From the NCBI RefSeq assembly GCF_040371755.1, contig NZ_BAABWE010000006.1, forward strand, positions 1-64,000: a stretch of 64,000 nt of DNA, in the 5' to 3' direction. Of this stretch, positions 33,439-43,173 are shown one piece after another. The notes beneath the pieces were generated by a model, which did no database searches, was not told the origin of the DNA, and saw only the letters and a program-made list of their open reading frames with translations. The translations under genes were made by a program, and so were the position numbers. How positions within the stretch are numbered: position 1 is the first letter of the stretch; each line of letters starts with the position of its first letter. The stretch comes from Bermanella sp040371755. Lineage in GTDB: Bacteria; Pseudomonadota; Gammaproteobacteria; Pseudomonadales; Oceanobacteraceae.

Positions 33439-34695
33439 ATGGATGTAAAACAGTACATGGCACAGGTGGGCCAACAAGCCAGAGCCGCCAGTGTTGCCAT
33501 CGCCAAAGCCGAAAGTGGTGAAAAAAATCAAGCCTTATTAGCCATTGCCAGTGCCATTGAAAGCGCACGTGATGAATTGATTCAAGCTAATGCTAAAGAT
33601 ATGGTTCGTGGTAAAGAAAACGGCTTAGACGCCGCGTTTCTTGATCGTTTAGAGCTGACCCCGGCACGTATCGATAACATGATAGAAGGGCTGAATCAGG
33701 TGGCGGCCTTAGCAGATCCAGTTGGAGGTATTACTGATCTTGATTACCGCCCAACGGGCATTCAAGTAGGTAAGATGCGCGTACCATTAGGGGTGATTGG
33801 CATTATTTATGAGTCTCGTCCAAACGTAACTATAGAAGCTGCAAGCTTGTGCTTAAAGTCTGGAAATGCGGCTATCTTGCGTGGTGGAAGTGAATCCATA
33901 GAATCGAATCAAGCGCTGGCAAAGTGCATTCGCCAAGGGTTGGCCGAGGCTGGCCTGCCTGAGCACGTGGTTCAAGTAATTGAAACCACAGACCGTGCCG
34001 CCGTTGGTGAACTCATCACCATGGAAGAATTCGTCGATGTAGTGGTGCCCCGTGGTGGTAAAAGCCTAATTGAGCGCATTAGCACAGACGCTAAAGTCAT
34101 GGTAATTAAGCACCTTGATGGTATTTGTCATGTTTACATAGACAGTGATGCGGATTTAACCAAAGCGGTTAATGTATCGATTAATGCCAAAACCCACCGC
34201 TATGGTACCTGTAATACCATGGAAACCTTATTGGTGAATGAATCGGTTGCGACCAAGGTGTTACCTCAACTTGCGGCAGCTTATGGTGAGTTGGACGTGG
34301 AGTTGCGCGGTTGTGAGCAAAGCCGAGCTATTGTCTCTGATATGCTTGAAGCTACTGAAGAAGATTGGTCTACCGAATATTTGGCGCCTATTTTGGCGGT
34401 GAAAGTGGTGCAAGATATGAGCGATGCTATTGCTCATATAAATTGTTATGGTTCTCATCATACGGATAGCATTATTACTGAAAACTATACAAAAGCCCGT
34501 CAGTTTTTAAGACAAGTGGATTCCAGTTCGGTAATGGTCAATGCATCAACTCGATTTGCAGATGGTTTTGAATATGGTCTGGGTGCTGAAATAGGCATCA
34601 GTACCGATAAAATTCATGCCAGAGGCCCTGTGGGCTTAGATGGCTTAACATCACAAAAATGGGTGGTACTTGGTGATGGACATATCCGTCACTGA
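33439..34695 (+). CDS. proA: Gamma-glutamyl phosphate reductase
   Basis: Second step of proline synthesis: NADPH-dependent reduction of gamma-glutamyl phosphate to glutamate semialdehyde. 418 residues of aldehyde-dehydrogenase fold, normal for ProA. Family segments: GVIGIIYESRPNVTIEAASLCLKSGNA near 117-143, the catalytic Cys region THRYGTCNTMETLL near 254-267, and FADGFEYGLGAEIGIS near 374-389. Its partner proB is in the same window at 50799, not adjacent. The 3' end overlaps nadD by 20 nt. Confidence 0.96.
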   Translation: MDVKQYMAQVGQQARAASVAIAKAESGEKNQALLAIASAIESARDELIQANAKDMVRGKENGLDAAFLDRLELTPARIDNMIEGLNQVAALADPVGGITDLDYRPTGIQVGKMRVPLGVIGIIYESRPNVTIEAASLCLKSGNAAILRGGSESIESNQALAKCIRQGLAEAGLPEHVVQVIETTDRAAVGELITMEEFVDVVVPRGGKSLIERISTDAKVMVIKHLDGICHVYIDSDADLTKAVNVSINAKTHRYGTCNTMETLLVNESVATKVLPQLAAAYGELDVELRGCEQSRAIVSDMLEATEEDWSTEYLAPILAVKVVQDMSDAIAHINCYGSHHTDSIITENYTKARQFLRQVDSSSVMVNASTRFADGFEYGLGAEIGISTDKIHARGPVGLDGLTSQKWVVLGDGHIRH

Positions 34696-35338
34696 TCCCT
34701 TACCAAGGCAATATGTGGTTATGGGTGGCACATTTGATCCTGTTCATAATGGCCACTTAAAAAGCGCCCAGCAACTGGCACAGACTTTAGGTTACAGTGC
34801 GGTTCATCTGATGCCGTGTGGTGATGCCTATCATAAGCAAGGCGTTAGCCAAGCAATTCATCGAGTAGCGATGCTTAAACTGGCAGTGGCTGATGAGCCT
34901 TTGTTAACAGTGGATGAGCGAGAAACTAAGCGTCAAGGTGCCACCTATACTGTGGATACTTTAGCGCAGTTACGTGAAGAGTTAGGTCAAGATACTCATA
35001 TTTCATGGATATTAGGTACGGATGCCGCGTTAGGTTTAAGTGACTGGCATAACTGGCAGCAAGTGTTCAAGTTAGCCAATATTATCTTGATTCACAGGGC
35101 GGGGGAGCATCTGCCTAAAGGTGTCACTGATAAATGGGCGGCTAATGAATACCTCGACCCGTTAAGTTTTAAACAGCAAAGCCATGGTGGATTTATTCAG
35201 CTTGGTTTAGAACCCTTTCAAGAGTCGTCTACCGCAATTCGACAGGCACTTGAGACAGAACAATCTGTGGACCACCATGTGCCACAGGCCGTATTGAACT
35301 ATATTGAGCAACATGGGCTCTACCGAGGTAATCACTAA
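34676..35338 (+). CDS. nadD: Nicotinate-nucleotide adenylyltransferase
   Basis: Forms deamido-NAD from nicotinate mononucleotide and ATP. 220 residues from ATG 34676. The nucleotidyltransferase motif GGTFDPVHNGHL is at about 17-28 and the second motif SSTAIRQAL near 187-195. A TTG two codons earlier is an alternative start. It overlaps the end of proA by 20 nt, and rsfS follows after 5 nt. Confidence 0.94.
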   Translation: MDISVTDPLPRQYVVMGGTFDPVHNGHLKSAQQLAQTLGYSAVHLMPCGDAYHKQGVSQAIHRVAMLKLAVADEPLLTVDERETKRQGATYTVDTLAQLREELGQDTHISWILGTDAALGLSDWHNWQQVFKLANIILIHRAGEHLPKGVTDKWAANEYLDPLSFKQQSHGGFIQLGLEPFQESSTAIRQALETEQSVDHHVPQAVLNYIEQHGLYRGNH

Positions 35339-35343
35339 ATTCA

Positions 35344-35679
35344 ATGGATGCAGAAAATTTAAGCAAACTTGTAATCGATGCACTAGAGGGCCTGAAAGCC
35401 CAAGATATCGTGACTATTGATGTGGCGGATCGCACTTCTGTTACCGATTTCATGATTCTAGCCACTGGTACATCAAGTCGTCACGTGCAAGCCGTGGCAG
35501 ATAACGTGGCTGAAAAGTCAAAAGAAGCGGGTGTAATGCCTTTGGGCTCTGAAGGCCGCGGCAATAGTGATTGGGTGCTGATTGATTTGGGTGACGTGAT
35601 CGTACACGTGATGACGAGTCAAGCTCGTGAGCATTATGACCTTGAGCGCTTATGGAGCGAGCCTCGGGTGGCTCAATAA
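35344..35679 (+). CDS. rsfS: Ribosomal silencing factor RsfS
   Basis: Binds ribosomal protein L14 and blocks 30S-50S joining, lowering translation under starvation. 111 residues. Recognised from DVADRTSVTDFMILATGTSSRHVQA (about 27-51) and WVLIDLGDVIVHVM near 79-92, both standard for the Iojap/RsfS family. Sits in the conserved nadD-rsfS-rlmH order with 3-5 nt spacing. Confidence 0.95.
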   Translation: MDAENLSKLVIDALEGLKAQDIVTIDVADRTSVTDFMILATGTSSRHVQAVADNVAEKSKEAGVMPLGSEGRGNSDWVLIDLGDVIVHVMTSQAREHYDLERLWSEPRVAQ

Positions 35680-35682
35680 CTC

Positions 35683-36150
35683 ATGAAAATTCGTATTCTT
35701 GCAGTGGGCGGTAAAATGCCCACGTGGGTTGAGCAAGGCTTCAATGAATACGCTAAGCGCTTACCCAATGATTGCCGATTAGAATTAGTTGAGTTACCAC
35801 TTGGGCCTAGGGGGAAGAACCAACCTCCAGCCAAAGCCATTGAAAAAGAAGGTCAGGCCATGTTGGCTGCCATGAAGCCGCAAAATACTTGCGTTGCTTT
35901 AGAGGTTTTGGGTAAGCCATGGAGCACACCAGTGTTATCTGAGCAGTTGAGTAATTGGCGTATGATGGGCCAAGATGTGGACTTGCTTATTGGTGGACCT
36001 GACGGTTTAAGCCCACAATGTTCGGCCAAAGCTCAGTTTAAGTGGTCATTATCGCCTCTGACTTTACCTCACCCGTTAGTACGCATAGTATTGGCAGAGC
36101 AGCTTTATCGTGCGTGGACTATTCTTAATAATCATCCATACCATAAGTAA
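35683..36150 (+). CDS. rlmH: 23S rRNA pseudouridine-1915 N3-methyltransferase
   Basis: SPOUT methyltransferase that modifies pseudouridine 1915 in helix 69 of 23S rRNA on assembled 70S ribosomes. 155 residues, matching E. coli RlmH (155). The SAM-binding knot is seen in LLIGGPDGLSP near 105-115 and LTLPHPLVRIVLAEQLYRAW near 126-145. Follows rsfS by 3 nt. Confidence 0.96.
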   Translation: MKIRILAVGGKMPTWVEQGFNEYAKRLPNDCRLELVELPLGPRGKNQPPAKAIEKEGQAMLAAMKPQNTCVALEVLGKPWSTPVLSEQLSNWRMMGQDVDLLIGGPDGLSPQCSAKAQFKWSLSPLTLPHPLVRIVLAEQLYRAWTILNNHPYHK

Positions 36151-36219
36151 GCTATTGAATTATAAAAATTTTAATTGCCGTTTGGCAGCGGGCTTGAGCT
36201 TTGTGTAAGTGATCATTAA

Positions 36220-38079
36220 ATGAGTTTTGCTTTAAAAGATGCACAGATCGAAAAACAAATATTTGCAAAACGTGCTTATCTTGCAGCGTTTTTTGTATTT
36301 GTGTTGGTCTGTGTCTTGGCAGGACGCATGGCCTTTTTACAGGTCAGTCAACATGACCTTTATTCGAGTAAGTCTGAAAATAATCGTGTCCAACTGCAAC
36401 CTGTACCACCTATCCGCGGATTGATCTTTGATCGTAATGGCGTATTGCTGGCGGAAAACCTACCTAGTCATAGTTTGACGATTGTTCCTGAACGGGTAAA
36501 AGACATGGACAAAACCCTTGGGTTGGTCCATTCACTAGTAGGACTAACCGACGAAGAAGCAGAAACGTTTCTTAAAAAAGTAAATTCCTATCGTCGCCCT
36601 TATGAAGCCATTCCACTTAAATATCGTTTAAACGAAGAGCAAATCGCCAAAATATCAGTGAATAACTACTTCTTGCCAGGTGTGCAAGTAGAAGCTGAGC
36701 TGGTACGTCATTATCCAATGGGGGAAGATTTTGCCCACGTACTTGGGTACGTTGGACAAATGAATGAACGTGAAAAAAAACGCCTTGATCCCATCCGCTA
36801 TAAAGCCACGCGACGCATTGGTAAAATTGGTATTGAGCGTTATTACGAAGATGAGTTACACGGGCAGGTGGGTTATCAGAAAGTTGAAACCAATGCCCAA
36901 GGGCGCATCTTAAAAGTACTCGAAAAGCAAAGCCCGATCCCCGGGAAAAACCTCATATTAAATTTAGATGCGCGTTTGCAACGGGCAGCCATGGAAGCCT
37001 TTAAGGGGCGTCGAGGCTCTTTAGTGGCAATGGAACCAAACACAGGAGGGGTCTTAGCCATGGTGTCTAGTCCATCATTTGACCCTAACTTATTTGTGAA
37101 TGGCATTAGCTATAATGCTTACAATGCCTTGCGTGATTCTTTAGATGTACCCTTGTTTGATCGGGCTACACGTGGCCAGTACCCACCGGGCTCCACCATG
37201 AAACCTTTTATTGGTCTTGGCTTTCTAGAAACTGGAATTACTAACTGGAAAGAAGAAATAGCGGACCCAGGTTGGTATATGCTTGAAAACGATGAGCGAG
37301 TCTATCGAGATTGGAAGCGAAAGGGTCATGGTGAACACATAGATTTACGTCAGGCTATTATTCAAAGCTGTGATACTTACTTTTACGAAATGTCATTCCG
37401 AACCGGTATTGATAACTTGCACCCATTTTTATCAAAATTTGGTTTTGGGAAAAACATGGGGTTAGATATTGGCAATGCTTTACCCGCGTTACTTCCAGAC
37501 CGAGAATGGAAGAAAAAGTACAGAGGTAGGGCTTGGTATGCGGGGGACACGCTTAACTTAGCTTTAGGGCAAGGATATATGTTAGCGACCCCCTTGCAGT
37601 TAGCTACCGCCATGAATGTATATGCGGCCAAAGGCAATTGGAATCGAGCTAAGCTGGTGAATTTAATTGATGGTAAGCCATTGGAAGATGACAATAAACC
37701 AGAGGATTTAATCATCAAAGACCCTGCTAATTGGGATAAAATGAATCAAGCTATGGAGGGAGTGATTCAACATTACCTAGGTACAGCAAAAGGCTTAAGG
37801 CGCAACTTAAAATATCGAATTGCAGGGAAAACCGGTACCGCTCAGGTGGTGGGGATCAAGCAAAATGAAGAATATGATTCAGAAGCCTTGCTTGAGCGTC
37901 AACGAGATCACGCTCTTTTTGTGGCATTTGCGCCAGTGGATGCCCCTAAAATTGCAGTGGCTTCGGTGGTTGAAAATGGGGAGTCAGCAGGTAGTACCGC
38001 TGGGCCAATTGCTAAGTTAGTGTTAGATAAATTTATCAATGAGGTGCCATCAAGGAAAGGTATTGCGTATGATTTTTAA
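36220..38079 (+). CDS. mrdA: Peptidoglycan D,D-transpeptidase PBP2
   Basis: Elongasome class B penicillin-binding protein that cross-links side-wall peptidoglycan. 619 residues: N-terminal membrane anchor (about 20-40), pedestal with RGLIFDRNGVLLAENL near 66-81, and a transpeptidase domain. The catalytic Ser is in PPGSTMKPF (Ser near 325), followed by SCDTYF and KTGTAQ. The partner glycosyltransferase rodA follows after 50 nt, the usual pair. Confidence 0.96.
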   Translation: MSFALKDAQIEKQIFAKRAYLAAFFVFVLVCVLAGRMAFLQVSQHDLYSSKSENNRVQLQPVPPIRGLIFDRNGVLLAENLPSHSLTIVPERVKDMDKTLGLVHSLVGLTDEEAETFLKKVNSYRRPYEAIPLKYRLNEEQIAKISVNNYFLPGVQVEAELVRHYPMGEDFAHVLGYVGQMNEREKKRLDPIRYKATRRIGKIGIERYYEDELHGQVGYQKVETNAQGRILKVLEKQSPIPGKNLILNLDARLQRAAMEAFKGRRGSLVAMEPNTGGVLAMVSSPSFDPNLFVNGISYNAYNALRDSLDVPLFDRATRGQYPPGSTMKPFIGLGFLETGITNWKEEIADPGWYMLENDERVYRDWKRKGHGEHIDLRQAIIQSCDTYFYEMSFRTGIDNLHPFLSKFGFGKNMGLDIGNALPALLPDREWKKKYRGRAWYAGDTLNLALGQGYMLATPLQLATAMNVYAAKGNWNRAKLVNLIDGKPLEDDNKPEDLIIKDPANWDKMNQAMEGVIQHYLGTAKGLRRNLKYRIAGKTGTAQVVGIKQNEEYDSEALLERQRDHALFVAFAPVDAPKIAVASVVENGESAGSTAGPIAKLVLDKFINEVPSRKGIAYDF

Positions 38080-38129
38080 CCTTGAATATTCACTTGATAT
38101 AAGAATTACTCAAGAGGCAGTGACATAGC

Positions 38130-39260
38130 ATGGCTGGAGACTTTATTCGACAGCTTGATAGTTCAAGCATGTCTCGTGGTCGAGGTATTTTACAGCGTTT
38201 TAACATCGACCTTACCATGCTCGTGCTACTTTTATTGCTGTGTGCTGGTGGCTTATTTATTTTATATAGTGCCAGTGGTCAGAATATGGGAATGGTATAT
38301 CGACAAATGGTCTATTTTGGTTTGGGCTTTTTGATAATTTTCATATTGGCTCAAATAGATCCTCGCTGGTTTCAAATGGCAGCTCCTTGGATGTATGGTA
38401 TTGGTGTTATTGCATTAATATTAGTGCTGTTAATTGGCGTGGGGGCGAAGGGTGCCCAGCGCTGGCTTAGCGTATTTGGCATGTTTCGCTTTCAGCCTTC
38501 AGAGGTAATGAAGCTGGTCACTCCCATGATGATTGCATGGTATTTATCTTCAAGGTTTTTACCTCCAGGACTAAAAACCATTTCTATTGTGCTTATTTTA
38601 ATTTTCTTACCTGCACTATTAATCTTCAAACAGCCCGATTTAGGAACAGCGCTACTGGTATCGTCTGCGGGGATTTTTGTTTTGTTATTTGCGGGTTTAA
38701 GTAGTCGTTGGATCATGCTGGCGTTTGTCATCATTATGGCAGTAGCCCCCATCATGTGGTACGGGGTGATGCATGATTACCAAAAGCAAAGAGTACTGAC
38801 ATTTTTAGATCCAGAAAGTGACCCGCTTGGCTCAGGCTGGAACATTATTCAAAGCAAAACCGCCATAGGTTCTGGTGGTGTAGAAGGCAAAGGATGGCTA
38901 CACGGTACACAATCTCAGCTGGAGTTTTTACCTGAGCGTCATACTGATTTTATCATTGCTGTTTACGCAGAAGAAAATGGTTTGATCGGCGTATTGATTT
39001 TATTGGCACTTTATATGGCCATTGTCATGCGTGGGATTTATATGGCCTCAAGAGGGCGAGACACGTTTTCTCGTTTGTTTGCTGGTGCCTTAATCGTCAC
39101 ATTCTTTATTTATGTGTTTGTAAATATTGGAATGGTAAGTGGTATTTTGCCGGTAGTGGGAGTACCTTTACCATTAATTAGCTATGGTGGTACGTCAATT
39201 GTTACCTTGATGGGTGCATTTGGCGTTATTATGTCTGTATATATGCATCGACGGATTTAG
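38130..39260 (+). CDS. rodA: Rod-shape peptidoglycan glycosyltransferase RodA
   Basis: SEDS-family membrane enzyme that polymerises lipid II during cell elongation with PBP2. 376 residues, about ten transmembrane helices. Family hallmarks: GAKGAQRWL near 107-115, FKQPDLGTALL near 165-175, the segment GTQSQLEFLPERHTDFI near 262-278, and PVVGVPLPLISYGGTS near 341-356. In the operon after mrdA; mltB follows within 5 nt. Confidence 0.96.
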   Translation: MAGDFIRQLDSSSMSRGRGILQRFNIDLTMLVLLLLLCAGGLFILYSASGQNMGMVYRQMVYFGLGFLIIFILAQIDPRWFQMAAPWMYGIGVIALILVLLIGVGAKGAQRWLSVFGMFRFQPSEVMKLVTPMMIAWYLSSRFLPPGLKTISIVLILIFLPALLIFKQPDLGTALLVSSAGIFVLLFAGLSSRWIMLAFVIIMAVAPIMWYGVMHDYQKQRVLTFLDPESDPLGSGWNIIQSKTAIGSGGVEGKGWLHGTQSQLEFLPERHTDFIIAVYAEENGLIGVLILLALYMAIVMRGIYMASRGRDTFSRLFAGALIVTFFIYVFVNIGMVSGILPVVGVPLPLISYGGTSIVTLMGAFGVIMSVYMHRRI

Positions 39261-39265
39261 TTTAT

Positions 39266-40234
39266 ATGAGGTTAAAAGTGATAACCGCAAGTTTGGTTGT
39301 GTTATTAAGTAGTTTTTCAGCATCAGCCACGAATTATGACGAGCATCCTAAATTGGATGGCTTTGTAAAGGAGATGGTTGAGAAACATAACTACGATGAA
39401 AAAACCATTCGTAGTGTACTGGCACAAGCAGAACGTAAAGAGAGTATTTTAGAGGCCATCTCTCGACCAGCTGAAAAAGTAAAACCTTGGTATGAATACC
39501 GCAACATCTTTATTAAACAGAGCCGTATCAAGGCAGGTAAGGCATTCTTAAAAGAACATAAAGCCATCTTTGACGATGTAGAAAAAAAATACGGTGTCCC
39601 TCGTGAAATCATCGCGGCCATTATTGGAGTTGAAACCTTTTACGGTCGAATTACGGGTAGTTACCGTGTGATTGATGCACTAGCAACGTTAGGCTTTGAT
39701 TACCCTAAACGTTCTTTGTTTTATAGAGAGCTTAAAAATTATTTTTTAATGGTACGAGATAATGGCTTGGAGCCATTAGATATTAAAGGCTCATACGCAG
39801 GTGCGATGGGGTTGGGCCAATTTATCCCTTCTAGCTACATTAGCTACGCCGTTGATTATGATGGAGATGGCAAAAAAGATTTATGGACCAACACGGGTGA
39901 TGCCATTGCCAGTGTGGCTTACTATTTTAAACGTCATGGTTGGAAAACAAGTGAGCCAATTGCTAGTTCTGTATCATTGTATAATGCAGAAGCGGACAAA
40001 TTTGCCAATGAATCGTTATCTCTTAAAGCCACCGTATCACAATGGAAAAGCCGTGGTGTGAATACGCCTAAAAATATTGATGACCAAAATGCAGCGCTGT
40101 TTCGTTATGAACTAGAGAATGGTAATGACTACTGGTTGGTGTACAAAAACTTTTACGTGATAACTCGTTATAATCGCAGCAGTATGTATGCCCGAGTAGT
40201 GGCTGAATTTAGTGAGATATTAAAGCAACCATGA
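39266..40234 (+). CDS. mltB: Lytic murein transglycosylase B
   Basis: Cleaves the MurNAc-GlcNAc bond of peptidoglycan giving 1,6-anhydro ends. 322 residues with a signal peptide of about 21 residues and no lipobox, so it is probably soluble in the periplasm, unlike E. coli MltB. The catalytic Glu lies in IIGVETFYGRITG near 116-128; GAMGLGQFIPSSY near 181-193 is the SLT substrate loop. Overlaps the rlpA start by 4 nt (ATGA). Confidence 0.93.
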   Translation: MRLKVITASLVVLLSSFSASATNYDEHPKLDGFVKEMVEKHNYDEKTIRSVLAQAERKESILEAISRPAEKVKPWYEYRNIFIKQSRIKAGKAFLKEHKAIFDDVEKKYGVPREIIAAIIGVETFYGRITGSYRVIDALATLGFDYPKRSLFYRELKNYFLMVRDNGLEPLDIKGSYAGAMGLGQFIPSSYISYAVDYDGDGKKDLWTNTGDAIASVAYYFKRHGWKTSEPIASSVSLYNAEADKFANESLSLKATVSQWKSRGVNTPKNIDDQNAALFRYELENGNDYWLVYKNFYVITRYNRSSMYARVVAEFSEILKQP

Positions 40235-40989
40235 GACTAACAAAGGCCTGTGCATTAATTTTTGTAGTTTTGTTGCTACAGGCCTGCACTACCTCCCGTT
40301 ATCAGCAAGCACACGATAGCACTCCACAATTCCACGATCGTATTCTTCATCTTCAAGAGCCTTTGCCTGTTCGTGAGCCCATGTCCCCTCGCGGTAATCC
40401 TGATACCTATGAAGTTTGGGGTAAATCATATGAAGTGCAAAAAGGCCTTACACAATACATGCAACAAGGAGTGGCCTCTTGGTATGGAGAGAAGTTTCAT
40501 GGTCACGACACTAGCAACGGGGAAGTGTTCGATGTGTATCAGTTTTCAGCGGCTCATAAATCCTTGCCATTACCCAGTTATGTGCGAGTTACCAATCTAA
40601 ATAACCAAAAAAGTCTAGTTGTGCGTGTTAATGATAGGGGGCCATTCCATGAAGACCGGCTTATCGACTTATCTTATGCAGCCGCCGTGCGGTTAGGGTT
40701 TGATAAAAAAGGCACCGCTCCAGTTAAAGTCGAATTACTGGCACCACCTTTAGCAGCAAGTGATTATCGCTTCATTCAGGTGGCGGCGTTTCAAGCAGAG
40801 CCCTCAGCAAAAAATATGCAGCAAACACTTGTACAAATGATAGGTGAGCCGGTTTCCGTCACTAAAGATGAGCTGAATGGTAAAGTTTTACACAAAGTGC
40901 GCATTGGGCCATTGCCTCTTAGCAAGGTAAACGTGGTTCAAGACAAATTAAAATCACAAGAAATACACTCAACCATTGTCTTGCCTTAA
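40231..40989 (+). CDS. rlpA: Septal ring lytic transglycosylase RlpA lipoprotein
   Basis: Outer-membrane lipoprotein that digests denuded glycan strands at the septum. 252 residues with lipobox LQAC (Cys19), a double-psi beta-barrel (GVASWYGEKFHG near 83-94, VRVNDRGPFHEDRLIDLS near 131-148) and a C-terminal SPOR domain (about 175-252). Translation is coupled to mltB by an ATGA overlap. Confidence 0.95.
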   Translation: MRLTKACALIFVVLLLQACTTSRYQQAHDSTPQFHDRILHLQEPLPVREPMSPRGNPDTYEVWGKSYEVQKGLTQYMQQGVASWYGEKFHGHDTSNGEVFDVYQFSAAHKSLPLPSYVRVTNLNNQKSLVVRVNDRGPFHEDRLIDLSYAAAVRLGFDKKGTAPVKVELLAPPLAASDYRFIQVAAFQAEPSAKNMQQTLVQMIGEPVSVTKDELNGKVLHKVRIGPLPLSKVNVVQDKLKSQEIHSTIVLP

Positions 40990-41049
40990 CAATCCCTATC
41001 AGCGTGCTACAATGCGGCACAACTTTTTAACAGTTAAATTAATGGTCAT

Positions 41050-42192
41050 ATGCGCTTAATCACTCTTTGTTTACTTTATTTGTTTACCTCAGCTGTTTTA
41101 GCAGCACCTGGGATTATTCCTCAGGCCCCTTCTTTAGCGGCTTCTTCATACATATTAATTGATGCAAATAGCGGTGAAGTGTTGGTTGAGCATAATGCCG
41201 ATAAAGTGCTTCCGCCGGCCAGTTTGACCAAGATGATGACCAGTTTCATCGTCACCGAAGAGCTCGATTACGGCAATATCAAGCAAGATGACCGCACTCG
41301 TATAAGCGTAAAAGCTTGGAAAGCCGAAGGCTCTCGTATGTTCATTCGTGAAGGCACTTATGTTTCCATTGAAGATTTATTAAAAGGTGTGATTATCCAA
41401 TCCGGTAATGACTCTTCCATTGCATTAGCGGAACATGTCAGCGGAACCGAAGAAGCCTTTGTCGATGTGATGAACCAATATGCGGCGCAGCTGGGTATGA
41501 TCAATACTCGTTTTCAAAATGCCACCGGTTTACCTGCCAAAGGCCATGTTTCTACGGCCCGAGATTTATCTAAGCTGGCTACCCATATCATTAATGATCA
41601 CAAAGAGTACTACCCGCTATATAAAGAAAAATCATACAAATATAACAATATCGATCAGCAGAACCGTAATAAATTGCTGTTTTGGGACCCTAGAGTGGAC
41701 GGTTTAAAAACTGGGCATACAGAAGAAGCTGGTTTTTGCCTAGTGTCCAGCGCAACGGAAGGGGATATGCGTCTTATTTCAGTTGTAATGGGAGCCAGCT
41801 CTGAACGCAGTCGTGCTCGTGAGTCACAAAAGCTGCTTACATACGGCTTCCGTTACTTCGAAAGTCACCGCCTGTTTGAAGCACAAGAAACCTTACAAAC
41901 TCATCAAATATGGATGGGTCAAAAAGAAGAGTTAGCATTGGGTGTAAAAAATGGCGCCTTCATTACCATTCCTCGGGGCCAAAAAGGCGAGCTGGATGTT
42001 AAATACAGTATCGACGAAGTAATTAAAGCGCCTATTCTTCAAGGTATGGAATATGGACACATGACTGTATCCCTAGGGGATAAAGTACTACTAGATAAAC
42101 CATTGATTGCTCTAGAGGCTATTGAAGAAGCGGGATTCTTTTCTAGGCTGCTTGATTATATCAAATTGTTCTTTTACTCCTTATTTAGTTAA
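41050..42192 (+). CDS. dacA: D-alanyl-D-alanine carboxypeptidase (PBP5/6 type)
   Basis: Removes the terminal D-Ala of peptidoglycan stem peptides. 380 residues with signal peptide (to about 18), the SxxK motif ASLTKMM near 56-62, SGND near 118-121, KTGH near 220-223, and a C-terminal amphipathic helix (RLLDYIKLFFYSLF) for membrane attachment. A TACAAT -10-like element at about 41011 may give a local promoter. Confidence 0.95.
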   Translation: MRLITLCLLYLFTSAVLAAPGIIPQAPSLAASSYILIDANSGEVLVEHNADKVLPPASLTKMMTSFIVTEELDYGNIKQDDRTRISVKAWKAEGSRMFIREGTYVSIEDLLKGVIIQSGNDSSIALAEHVSGTEEAFVDVMNQYAAQLGMINTRFQNATGLPAKGHVSTARDLSKLATHIINDHKEYYPLYKEKSYKYNNIDQQNRNKLLFWDPRVDGLKTGHTEEAGFCLVSSATEGDMRLISVVMGASSERSRARESQKLLTYGFRYFESHRLFEAQETLQTHQIWMGQKEELALGVKNGAFITIPRGQKGELDVKYSIDEVIKAPILQGMEYGHMTVSLGDKVLLDKPLIALEAIEEAGFFSRLLDYIKLFFYSLFS

Positions 42193-42253
42193 TCCCTTGC
42201 AATTACCTGTTTTACAACCATATTGGGGTAAAGCAGGTAAAACCAGACGAATT

Positions 42254-42529
42254 ATGGCTCAGAAATCACAAGCTCCTAAAATTGAATTCCCATGTCCTAA
42301 TTACCCAATTAAAGTATTGGGTGAAGCGGCAGATGACTATGAAACCTTTGTCGTGGATATATTACGTATCCATGTAACTGATTTAGATGTAGAACGTATG
42401 ACAGTAAATCATAGTCGTAATGGGCGTTTTACCTCGGCTACTTTTTTTATAACCGCCACCTCTCAGGCGCAATTAGAGGCTCTACACCAAGATTTGATTC
42501 GCCACGAGCGCATCAAAATGGTCATGTAA
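42254..42529 (+). CDS. ybeD: YbeD-family protein (DUF493)
   Basis: 91-residue cytoplasmic protein of the YbeD family with an ACT-like fold; precise role not established. Recognised from IEFPCPNYPIKVLG near 10-23 and the dacA-ybeD-lipB order. Start 42254 gives the standard length; a longer in-frame extension would overlap dacA. The stop overlaps the lipB start (TAATG). Confidence 0.92.
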   Translation: MAQKSQAPKIEFPCPNYPIKVLGEAADDYETFVVDILRIHVTDLDVERMTVNHSRNGRFTSATFFITATSQAQLEALHQDLIRHERIKMVM

Positions 42530-43173
42530 TGCAGCTAGGTATTCGTGTGTTAGAAGGGCTTCAGCCCTATGAGCCAATATGGCAGGCCATGAAAACCTTT
42601 ACGGATACCCGTGACGCAACCACACAAGATGAAATTTGGATATTAGAGCACGAACCTGTTTTTACTCAAGGACAGGCAGGTAAGCCCGAACATTTGTTAT
42701 TGCCCGGGGATATCCCTGTGGTACAAACGGATCGAGGCGGGCAAATCACCTACCATGGTCCAGGGCAAATCACCGCTTACATCATGGCGGATATTAAGCG
42801 TTTAGGTATTGGCCCCAGAGCATTAGTGGATGCGATAGAAAGCAGTATCGTTAACACGTTGGCAGAATATCAAATAGAAGCCTACCCTAAGCCGGATGCA
42901 CCAGGGGTCTATATTAATGAAAGTAAGATCGCCTCATTGGGGCTGCGTATCCGAAAAGGGTACAGTTTTCACGGCCTAGCATTGAATGTGGATATGAATC
43001 TTGAGCCATTTTTACGTATTAATCCCTGTGGTTATGCAGGAATGGCTATGACACAATTAGCGGACCACAGTAAAGATACAGATATAAAGATGGTCAGCCA
43101 AAAGCTGGTCGATCAAATAGCAACCTGTTTGCCTTATAATGGCATCCAAGCATTAGGTAGTCACTTGCCATGA
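42529..43173 (+). CDS. lipB: Octanoyl-ACP:protein N-octanoyltransferase
   Basis: Transfers octanoate from acyl carrier protein to lipoyl domains, the first step of lipoate assembly. 214 residues. RGGQITYHGPGQITAY near 68-83 contains the conserved His, and the Cys-containing INPCGYAGMAMTQL near 164-177 holds the acyl-thioester Cys; the Lys is in SKIASLGLRI near 130-139. Overlaps ybeD by 1 nt and lipA by 4 nt. Confidence 0.96.
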   Translation: MQLGIRVLEGLQPYEPIWQAMKTFTDTRDATTQDEIWILEHEPVFTQGQAGKPEHLLLPGDIPVVQTDRGGQITYHGPGQITAYIMADIKRLGIGPRALVDAIESSIVNTLAEYQIEAYPKPDAPGVYINESKIASLGLRIRKGYSFHGLALNVDMNLEPFLRINPCGYAGMAMTQLADHSKDTDIKMVSQKLVDQIATCLPYNGIQALGSHLP